From the NCBI GenBank assembly GCA_028290325.1, contig JAQGJY010000150.1:1-5747 (forward strand): a stretch of 5,747 nucleotides of DNA, in the 5' to 3' direction. A model generated the notes under the pieces. The model was not told the origin of the DNA, ran no database searches, and saw only the letters and a list, made by a program, of their open reading frames with translations. This DNA comes from Tardiphaga sp. Lineage in GTDB: Bacteria > Pseudomonadota > Alphaproteobacteria > Rhizobiales > Xanthobacteraceae. Shown here in pieces: positions 1 to 5,747 of this stretch (its first letter is position 1; every line of letters starts with the position of its first letter). The translations under genes and the position numbers were made by a program.

Positions 1-1074
1 GAGATCGTCGAAAGCGTCGTCGTCTCCGGCACGCTGGTGCCGCGCAACGAAATCCTCGTCTCGCCCGAGATCGACGGCTACCGCGTCACCGACGTGCTCG
101 TCGAGGAAGGCGCGTCCGTCGAGCGCGGGCAATTGCTCGCGCGGCTATCCCGCGATCTGATCGACCGCCAGCTGGCACAGCAAAGCGCTGTGATCGACAA
201 GGCGGCGGCGGCCGTTCCGCAGGCGCAAAACAATATCGAACAGGCCGAAGCCGCCGAGACCGAGGCCCGCCTCGGCTTCGAGCGCGCCCAGCAATTGATG
301 CAATCCGGAAACGCGACCGCGGTGGTGATGGAAAGCCGCACGGCGGCGCTTCGTCAAAGTCAAAGCCGGCTGGCTTTCGCCCGCAACGGCCTCGACATGG
401 CGAAAGCCGATCTCGCGCAGGCCAAGGCCGCCCGCAACGAACTCGAGTTGCGTCTGGCCCGCACCGAGATCCGCGCGCCGGAAGCCGGCATCGTCAGCCG
501 GCGCACCGCGCGCGTCGGCATCACCGCGTCGAGTTCGGCCGAGCCGCTGTTTCGGTTGATCGAGCGCGGCGAGATCGAACTCGAGGGCGAGATCGTCGAG
601 ACCAAGCTGCCGCTGATGCGCGAGGGCAGCCCGGCGTGGATCGAAATGGCCGACGGCTCGCGCATCGACGGTCGCGTTCGGGCCGTCTATCCGGAAGTGG
701 ACAAGACCAGCCGCCTCGGCAAGGTCCGTATCCGTCTGGATCAGGATGCGCGACTGCGGATCGGCAGCTTCGCGCGCGGATCGGTGGAGCTGGCACGGAC
801 GCGTGGCGTGACGGTGCCGCAAGCCTCGGTTCTCTATGGCGGCGCCAAGCGCAGCAGCGTGCTGGTCGTGTCGCAGGACAAAGTCCAGGTCCGCCAGGTT
901 CAGACCGGCCTGAGCAACGACGACGATATCGAAATTCTCACCGGCCTTGCCGCCGGCGAAAGCGTGGTGGCACGGGCCGGCAGCTTCCTGCGCGACGGCG
1001 ACCGCGTTCGCCCGGTGACGGACAGGCAGAGCGAACGTGCCACCCAAGCCACCGCCGAAGCCGACGACCGATAA
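1..1074 (+). CDS. RND efflux periplasmic adaptor subunit (HlyD/MFP family), 5' truncated by the window edge
   Basis: This is the periplasmic membrane-fusion protein that links an inner-membrane RND pump to an outer-membrane channel. The frame is open from base 1 through a TAA at 1072-1074, giving 357 visible residues. The GTG at 37 is not taken as the start, because the residues before it (EIVESVVVSGTLVPRNE) already match the first beta strand typical of the family, so the signal or anchor region lies off the window. Domain order in visible numbering: first lipoyl half about 18-50 (SPEIDGYRV...EEGASVERGQLL); alanine- and glutamine-rich coiled-coil hairpin about 55-153; second lipoyl half about 155-175 (TEIRAPEAGIVSRR); beta-barrel about 180-265; membrane-proximal domain about 270-343. 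A short polar tail ends the protein. The RND permease gene follows on the same strand after 45 bases, so the two are almost certainly co-transcribed. Substrate cannot be read from the sequence. Confidence 0.93.
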   Translation, partial: EIVESVVVSGTLVPRNEILVSPEIDGYRVTDVLVEEGASVERGQLLARLSRDLIDRQLAQQSAVIDKAAAAVPQAQNNIEQAEAAETEARLGFERAQQLMQSGNATAVVMESRTAALRQSQSRLAFARNGLDMAKADLAQAKAARNELELRLARTEIRAPEAGIVSRRTARVGITASSSAEPLFRLIERGEIELEGEIVETKLPLMREGSPAWIEMADGSRIDGRVRAVYPEVDKTSRLGKVRIRLDQDARLRIGSFARGSVELARTRGVTVPQASVLYGGAKRSSVLVVSQDKVQVRQVQTGLSNDDDIEILTGLAAGESVVARAGSFLRDGDRVRPVTDRQSERATQATAEADDR

Positions 1075-1119
1075 CCAGCCGCCGCTCATCCTGTCCGCCT
1101 TGCTGAATGGATCATCTTG

Positions 1120-4100
1120 ATGCGCCTGAATATTTCCGCTTGGGCGATCCGCAAACCGATCGCGCCGCTCGTTCTGTTTCTCGTGCTGATGATCCTCGGC
1201 GTCGTGAGTTTTCGCGGGCTCGCGGTGACGCGGATGCCGAATGTCGATGTCCCCATCGTGTCGGTCAGCATCACGCAGGCCGGCGCCGCGCCAAGCGAAC
1301 TGCAAACGCAAGTGACGAAATGGGTCGAGGATTCGATCGCCGGCGTGCGCGGGGTGAAACACATTACCTCGTCCCTGACCGAGGGCTCATCGATCACGAC
1401 TGTCGAGTTTCGTCTTGAAGTGAACACCGATCGCGCCGTCAACGACGTCAAGGACGCGGTCTCGAAAATTCGCATCAATCTGCCGCGCACGATCGACGAG
1501 CCGGTGATTCAGCGCGTCGAGGTGACCGGACTTCCGATTTTGATCTACGGCGTGAAAGCGCCCGCGATGAATGCGGCCGACCTGTCATGGTTCGTCGAGG
1601 ACAAGGTCGCCCGCGCCTTGCAGGGGGTCAAGGGCGTCGGTGGCGTCGACCGGATCGGCGGCGTCGCTCGCGAGATCCGCGTGACGCTGCAGCCCGACCG
1701 GCTGCTGGCGCTGGGCATCACGGCGGCCGACGTCAATCGGCAACTGCGCTTGACGTCGGTCGATATGGCGGGCGGACGCGGCGAAGTCGGCGGCCGCGAA
1801 CAATCGATCCGCACCCTCGCGGCGGCGCGAACACTGCGCGACCTGAAGGCGACGTCTATCGTTCTGCCGGGCGGGCGTAAACTGCGTCTCGACGATCTCG
1901 CGACCGTGACCGATGCTGTCGAGGAGCCGCGCGCCTTCGCGCGATTCAACGGCGAGACGGTCGTCGCCTTTGCCGTGTCGCGCGGCGTCGGCGCCAGTGA
2001 CGCGGAAGTCGCGGCCGTCGTCGGCCAACGCATCGACGAGTTCAAGGCCGGCTCTCCCGACGTTGAATTCGAACTGATCGACTCGTCGGTGTCCGCGACC
2101 ACCGGCAGCTACGAATCCGCGATGCGGACGCTGCTGGAAGGCGCGGCGCTGGCCGTGCTCGTCGTCTTCCTGTTCCTGCGCGACTGGCGCGCGACACTGA
2201 TCGCGGCCGTCGCCCTGCCGTTGTCGATCTTCCCGACCTTCTGGGCGATGGATGCGCTGGGCTTCACGCTGAACGGCATCAGCCTGCTCGCGATCACCCT
2301 GGTCACGGGCATTCTCGTGGACGACGCGATTGTCGAGATCGAGAATATCGTCCGGCACATGCGGCTCGGCAAATCGCCCTATCGCGCCGCCCTCGAAGGC
2401 GCGGACGAGATCGGCCTTGCGGTCATCGCCATCACCGCGACGCTGATCGCGGTGTTCGCGCCGGTGTCCTTCATGGGCGGCATCGCCGGACGCTATTTCA
2501 TTCAGTTTGGCCTCACCATCGCGGTGTCGGTGTTCATCTCGCTGCTGGTGGCGCGCTTGATCACGCCGATGCTCGCGGCTTATTTTCTACGCGATCACGG
2601 TCCCGCCGAGGCGCATGAGGGGCCGGTGATGCGCGCCTATGGCCGCCTCGTCGGATGGTCGGTGCGCCATCGCGTCAAGACGCTGATCCTCGGTCTCGTT
2701 CTGTTCGGTGCCTCGCTGGCATCAACCCAGTTGCTGCCGTCGGGCTTCGTGCCGAAGCAGGACAATGCGCGCTCGTTGTTCATGGTCGAACTCGCGCCGG
2801 GCGCGATGCTCACCGACACGATCGCGGTCACCGGCCGCGTCGTCGAGCGCATCCGCGCGCTTCCCGAGGTCAGGTCGGTGTTCGTCAATGGCGGCAGCCG
2901 GGCCGGCGGCAAAAAGGAAACCCGCCTGGCGACGTTGATCGTCAATCTGACGCCGAAGAATGCGCGACCGCGAAAGCAGGCCGCGATCGAGACCCAGATC
3001 GCCGCGTTGATCGCCGAGGAGCCGGACATCCGGTCATGGGTGCTGCGTGAAAGCGGTCAGCGCGACCTCGCCCTCGTCGTCGGGGGGCCGGATGTCGATG
3101 TGGTTTCGGATGTCGCCGCCAATCTGCAACGCGACATGGCCGCGATCCCGCATCTGGTCTCGGTGATGTCCACCGCGCCGCTCAACCGCACGGAAGTGCG
3201 CATCCGCCCGAAGCCGGGCGTGGCGGCTGATCTCGGCGTCTCGACCGACGTGATCGCCGAGACGGTGCGCGTCGGCACCATCGGCGACATCGGTTTGAAT
3301 CTCGCGAAGTTCAACGCCGCGGACCGCCAGATTCCGATCCGCGTGCAACTGCCCGACAGCGCGCGCGGCGCGATCTCGCGGCTGGAAAATCTGAAAGTGC
3401 CGGCCAAGAACAATACCGCGGTGCCGCTGGCCGCCGTCGCCGATATCGAGCTCGATCAGGGACCGGGCGCGATCGAACGCTACGATCGCGTCGTTCGCGT
3501 CGCCGTCGAGGCCAACATGGAAGGCTCCGACGCGCTCGGGTCTTTGATCGCGCAGGCTTTGAACACGCCGACCGCGAAGAACCTGCCGCCGGGCGTCACC
3601 ATTCGCCAGACCGGCGACGCGGAAATCATGCAGGAGGTGTTCTCCGGCTTCCTGCTGGCGATGGGGGCCGGCATCATGATGGTTTACGCCGTGCTGGTGC
3701 TGCTGTTCGGCTCATTCCTGCAACCGCTGACGATTCTGTTCTCGCTGCCGCTGTCGATCGGCGGCGCGATCCTCGGGCTTCTCATATGCGGCATGTCGAT
3801 CTCGATGCCGGTGGTGATCGGCGTCCTGATGCTGATGGGACTGGTGACGAAGAATGCGATCATGCTGGTCGATTTCGCCGTCGAGGAAATGGCGCGCGGC
3901 GTCGATCGCGTCACGGCGATCGTCGATGCCGGCCGCAAGCGCGCGCGCCCGATCGTGATGACGACCATCGCGATGGCCGCCGGCATGGTGCCGTCCGCGA
4001 TGGCCTTCGGCGTCGGCGGCGAATTCCGCGCCCCGATGGCGGTCGCCGTCATCAGCGGTTTGATCGTCTCGACCTTGCTGTCACTGGTGTTCGTGCCCGC

Positions 4101-4221
4101 CGTGTTTCTGCTGATGGACAGTCTGAGCAACGCATTGATCGGGTTCTTCGGCCGCTTCGTCGGCAAAAGCGACGAGCCCGAGGCCGGCCCGCAAAGCGGA
4201 CTGAACGATGTCCGCGCATGA
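1120..4221 (+). CDS. RND multidrug efflux permease, HAE-1 (AcrB/MexB-like) family
   Basis: This is the proton-driven inner-membrane pump of a tripartite efflux system, expected to work as a trimer. It has 1033 residues, the usual length for HAE-1 pumps. Layout: TM1 about 11-30, first periplasmic loop to about 333, TM2-TM6 about 334-490, TM7 about 520-540, second periplasmic loop to about 840, TM8-TM12 about 842-1003, then a short polar cytoplasmic tail. Family signatures include FLFLRDWR after TM2 and GILVDDAIVEIENI in TM4. The proton-relay residues appear intact by pattern: Asp401 and Asp402 in TM4, Lys911 in TM10 (LVTKNAIMLVDF), Arg941 just before TM11 and Thr948 (RPIVMTT), matching AcrB D407/D408/K940/R971/T978. 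ATG at 1120 is preferred; an in-frame TTG sits directly before it at 1117, and only a weak GGA (1109-1111) is placed as a ribosome site. Drug or solvent range cannot be predicted. No outer-membrane factor gene follows. Confidence 0.95.
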   Translation: MRLNISAWAIRKPIAPLVLFLVLMILGVVSFRGLAVTRMPNVDVPIVSVSITQAGAAPSELQTQVTKWVEDSIAGVRGVKHITSSLTEGSSITTVEFRLEVNTDRAVNDVKDAVSKIRINLPRTIDEPVIQRVEVTGLPILIYGVKAPAMNAADLSWFVEDKVARALQGVKGVGGVDRIGGVAREIRVTLQPDRLLALGITAADVNRQLRLTSVDMAGGRGEVGGREQSIRTLAAARTLRDLKATSIVLPGGRKLRLDDLATVTDAVEEPRAFARFNGETVVAFAVSRGVGASDAEVAAVVGQRIDEFKAGSPDVEFELIDSSVSATTGSYESAMRTLLEGAALAVLVVFLFLRDWRATLIAAVALPLSIFPTFWAMDALGFTLNGISLLAITLVTGILVDDAIVEIENIVRHMRLGKSPYRAALEGADEIGLAVIAITATLIAVFAPVSFMGGIAGRYFIQFGLTIAVSVFISLLVARLITPMLAAYFLRDHGPAEAHEGPVMRAYGRLVGWSVRHRVKTLILGLVLFGASLASTQLLPSGFVPKQDNARSLFMVELAPGAMLTDTIAVTGRVVERIRALPEVRSVFVNGGSRAGGKKETRLATLIVNLTPKNARPRKQAAIETQIAALIAEEPDIRSWVLRESGQRDLALVVGGPDVDVVSDVAANLQRDMAAIPHLVSVMSTAPLNRTEVRIRPKPGVAADLGVSTDVIAETVRVGTIGDIGLNLAKFNAADRQIPIRVQLPDSARGAISRLENLKVPAKNNTAVPLAAVADIELDQGPGAIERYDRVVRVAVEANMEGSDALGSLIAQALNTPTAKNLPPGVTIRQTGDAEIMQEVFSGFLLAMGAGIMMVYAVLVLLFGSFLQPLTILFSLPLSIGGAILGLLICGMSISMPVVIGVLMLMGLVTKNAIMLVDFAVEEMARGVDRVTAIVDAGRKRARPIVMTTIAMAAGMVPSAMAFGVGGEFRAPMAVAVISGLIVSTLLSLVFVPAVFLLMDSLSNALIGFFGRFVGKSDEPEAGPQSGLNDVRA

Positions 4222-4225
4222 CTGA

Positions 4226-4252
4226 CGCAACGCCCACACCGTCGGCGTCGCG
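4226..4252. terminator. Imperfect inverted repeat in the convergent spacer, possible bidirectional terminator
   Basis: The 43-base gap between the two convergent stop codons contains arms at 4226-4234 and 4244-4252 around a 9-base loop. Eight of nine positions are Watson-Crick pairs. The ninth (4229/4249) is an A-C mismatch in plus-strand RNA but a G-U wobble in minus-strand RNA, so the hairpin is slightly better for the minus-strand operon. No T-run follows on either strand, so this is not a classical intrinsic terminator. Its exact placement between converging genes is the main support. Confidence 0.35.
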
Positions 4253-4264
4253 ATTGCAGCTCGC

Positions 4265-4894
4265 TCAGGCGGCGCGGGTGTCCCGTTCCGTGATCCAGGC
4301 GCGGGCGATCGTGAGATCCGCCTGCGAGAGCTGATGCCCGGCCGGCATCACGCGATGGCTGACGCGCGCGCCTGACTTTTTCAACAACGCGGCAAGCTGC
4401 GCCGAATTGCTCGCCGGGATGATCGGATCGCTGGCGCCCGACACCATCAAGACCGGCACACCGGCGAGATCGGCTTGCGGCGCTTGCGCCAAAGGCACCA
4501 TCGCGCGCAACAGAATGGCGCCGGCCAGCACATCCGGCCGCAACAGCATCAGCGCCGCCGCGATGTTGGCGCCGTTGGAAAAGCCAAGCGCGAGCGGCGC
4601 GGCGAGATCGTAGCGCGCACGCGCGGCGACGACGAAATCCGCCAGTTCGTGGGCGCGACGCCGCACGTCGTCCTCGTCGAACACGCCTTCCGCCAATCGG
4701 CGAAAGAACCGCGGCATGCCGTGCTCCAGCACGTTGCCGCGCGGCGACAGCAGCGGCGCGCCCGGCGCGACGGCCTCGCCGAGCGGCAGCAGATCAGTCT
4801 CGTCACCACCGGTGCCGTGAAGCAGCAAAACCGGCGCAGCCGCGCGCCGGTTGCCCGGCACGAACCGATGCAGCAATCCGAGATCGTTGCTCAT
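4265..4894 (-). CDS. Alpha/beta hydrolase, carboxylesterase / dienelactone hydrolase-like (MhqD/YpfH type)
   Basis: This is a small soluble serine hydrolase of the phospholipase/carboxylesterase group, 209 residues from the ATG at 4894 and probably cytoplasmic, since no signal peptide is visible. The nucleophile is Ser106 in the elbow GFSNG, with Asp156 in SGASDPIIP and His187 in PAGHQLS completing the triad. The oxyanion-hole strand is VLLLHGTGGDETDLL (residues 22-36), and SPRGN at 50-54 is also typical of the group. The ATG overlaps the upstream dioxygenase stop by one base (TGATG). A GTG three bases earlier (4897) is in frame, but GGAAAGGG at 4902-4909 is better spaced for the ATG (7 bases rather than 4). 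Overlap with a ring-cleaving dioxygenase suggests action on an ester or on a ring-cleavage product; the substrate is unknown. Bacillus MhqD, the closest named analogue I recall, is tied to hydroquinone resistance. Other possibilities are a general carboxylesterase or a dienelactone hydrolase. Confidence 0.9.
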   Translation of the reverse strand: MSNDLGLLHRFVPGNRRAAAPVLLLHGTGGDETDLLPLGEAVAPGAPLLSPRGNVLEHGMPRFFRRLAEGVFDEDDVRRRAHELADFVVAARARYDLAAPLALGFSNGANIAAALMLLRPDVLAGAILLRAMVPLAQAPQADLAGVPVLMVSGASDPIIPASNSAQLAALLKKSGARVSHRVMPAGHQLSQADLTIARAWITERDTRAA

Positions 4895-5747
4895 CACGCC
4901 GCCCTTTCCAAATTCGGCAACACGCTTTCGATATCGTTGCGATGCGGCTCCAGATGCGCCGGCAGCTTCAAGGCTTCGCCCAATGTCGCCACCGGCTCAT
5001 CGACGGCAAAGCCGGGAATGTCGGTCGCGATCTCGAACAGGATGCCGCCGGGTTCGCGGAAATAGACCGAGCGGAAATAATTGCGGTCCTTCTGCTCGGT
5101 CGGATGCATCCCATAGGTCTCGCTCAACGCCTTCGCCATCGCCGCCTGATCGGCGTCGTCGGTCGCCCGGAACGCGACGTGATGCACCGACCCCGCGCCC
5201 TGGCGACCCGGCAGGAAGCCCTGCGCCTCGTGAAGATCGACCACGCCGCCGATCGTCGTGTCGGGCGCGGTGAAGCGGATTGTCGATCCCTCCCGCGCGG
5301 TTTCGCGGAATCCGAACACGCCCGACAGGATCGCGCCGGTTCTGGCGGCCTTCTCCAACAGCAGCGTGACGCCGTGAAAGCCCCGGATGGCATGTTCGGC
5401 CGGCACGTCGCCGTTGGTCCAGCCGGCTTCGTTCTCCGCGCCGCTGACGCCGACCAGCGCCAGATTCATGCCGTCCGGATCGGTGAACGGCAGCACGCTG
5501 TCACCGAAACGCTTGTCGAGCGCGTGGTGCGCGATGCCCTTCTCGATGAAGCGATGCGTCCAGTAGCCGAACGACGAGGCCGGCACGCGGAACGCGGTCT
5601 GCTGGGTCTGACCGACGCCGACGCGGCCGGGCGCGGCCCCTTCCCAGGGAAAGAAGGTCAGGATCGTGCCGGGGCTACCGGCTTCGTCGCCATAATAGAA
5701 ATGATAGGTGCCGGGATCGTCGAAATTGACCGTCTTCTTGTCGAAGC
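4894..5747 (-). CDS. VOC-family ring-cleaving dioxygenase (MhqO-like), 5' truncated by the window edge
   Basis: This is a two-domain vicinal-oxygen-chelate protein of the type annotated as ring-cleaving or hydroquinone-specific dioxygenase. The frame is open from the right edge to the TGA at 4896-4894, with 283 visible residues. The GTG at 5586 is not the start: the 53 residues before it carry the family block KKTVNFDDPGTYHFYYGD, then GSPGTILTFFPW. Family proteins are about 310-320 residues, so roughly 30-40 N-terminal residues are missing. The visible part holds most of the N-terminal VOC domain (to about 108) and the whole C-terminal domain (about 120-245). Candidate metal ligands in the second domain, in visible numbering, are His124 (GFHGVTLLL), His189 or the adjacent His188 (GSVHHVAFR), and Glu238 (GGILFEIATD), fitting the two-His-one-Glu site of type I extradiol enzymes. 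The C-terminus (LPAHLEPHRNDIESVLP) is also typical. The coupled hydrolase suggests a shared pathway, probably aromatic or quinone detoxification (inferred). Confidence 0.9.
   Translation of the reverse strand, partial: FDKKTVNFDDPGTYHFYYGDEAGSPGTILTFFPWEGAAPGRVGVGQTQQTAFRVPASSFGYWTHRFIEKGIAHHALDKRFGDSVLPFTDPDGMNLALVGVSGAENEAGWTNGDVPAEHAIRGFHGVTLLLEKAARTGAILSGVFGFRETAREGSTIRFTAPDTTIGGVVDLHEAQGFLPGRQGAGSVHHVAFRATDDADQAAMAKALSETYGMHPTEQKDRNYFRSVYFREPGGILFEIATDIPGFAVDEPVATLGEALKLPAHLEPHRNDIESVLPNLERAA
4902..4909 (-). promoter_or_regulatory. Likely ribosome binding site of the hydrolase gene
   Basis: On the minus strand the sequence reads GGAAAGGG, purine-rich and partly matching the Shine-Dalgarno consensus, seven bases before the ATG at 4894. 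It lies inside the last codons of the upstream dioxygenase gene, as expected for a translationally coupled pair, and it favours the ATG over the neighbouring GTG at 4897. Confidence 0.45.

Noticed and set aside
37..1074. GTG at 37 as the true start of the adaptor
   Set aside because: The upstream frame is open to base 1 and encodes the expected beta strand before the lipoyl domain; starting at 37 would leave no export or anchor signal.
145..1362. A 405-codon minus-strand open frame across the adaptor-permease junction
   Set aside because: It is antisense to two well-supported genes. Its composition is rich in His, Arg, Ala and Asp with no recognisable domain, as expected for a shadow frame in GC-rich coding DNA.
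1585..2358. A 257-codon minus-strand open frame inside the permease gene
   Set aside because: It is fully antisense to conserved RND sequence, including the TM4 Asp-Asp motif. It is low-complexity, Arg/Asp/Gln-rich, and shows no family signature.
3786..4334. A 182-codon plus-strand frame overlapping the permease C-terminus
   Set aside because: Over the permease region it is an out-of-frame, Arg/Asp-rich shadow; only the part from the ATG at 4218 has any start context, and that is listed as a low-interest finding.
4475..5065. A 196-codon plus-strand frame opposite the hydrolase and dioxygenase
   Set aside because: It is antisense to two genes with intact catalytic motifs, and is Arg/Gln/His-rich with no recognisable domain.
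4894..5586. GTG at 5586 as the true start of the dioxygenase
   Set aside because: It would cut through the first VOC domain; the 53 upstream in-frame residues include a strong family block (KKTVNFDDPGTYHFYYGD).
1..5747. Mobile elements, CRISPR repeats, tRNA/rRNA genes or riboswitches
   Set aside because: No regularly spaced direct repeats, transposase motifs, tRNA-like sequences or long non-coding leaders were seen by eye; intergenic space totals under 100 bases.

Overview
The window is GC-rich, gene-dense DNA from a proteobacterium. Codon use and protein style suggest an alphaproteobacterium, possibly a Bradyrhizobium, Rhodopseudomonas or Afipia relative; this placement is inferred from general familiarity, not from a search. 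Four genes fill almost all of it. Two lie on the plus strand and two on the minus strand, and they converge near 4222-4264. Both outer genes are cut by the window edges, so neither operon's promoter is visible. No stretch longer than 300 bases lacks a gene.

Left side (1-4221, plus strand): a tripartite RND efflux module. The 3' part of a periplasmic adaptor gene (HlyD/MFP family) is followed after 45 bases by a complete inner-membrane RND permease of the HAE-1 (AcrB/MexB-like) type, 1033 residues long. The permease keeps the proton-relay residues expected of a working pump: an Asp-Asp pair in TM4, a Lys in TM10, and an Arg and Thr before and in TM11. No outer-membrane channel gene is present in the window.

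Right side (4265-5747, minus strand): a tight two-gene operon. The upstream gene encodes a two-domain VOC-superfamily (type I extradiol-like) ring-cleaving dioxygenase resembling Bacillus MhqO and lacks only its N-terminus. Its stop codon overlaps the start of a small alpha/beta hydrolase gene (TGATG), whose product resembles MhqD/YpfH-type carboxylesterases and has a complete Ser-Asp-His triad. In Bacillus, proteins of these two families are known for protection against quinones and hydroquinones. A similar role here is reasonable but inferred.

Between the modules there is only a 43-base convergent spacer, holding a 9-position imperfect inverted repeat that may act as a shared transcription stop. 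I found no RNA genes, mobile elements, CRISPR arrays or clear sign of an undescribed system. The most useful leads are the coupled dioxygenase-hydrolase pair and the question of whether the efflux pump facing it is functionally linked.
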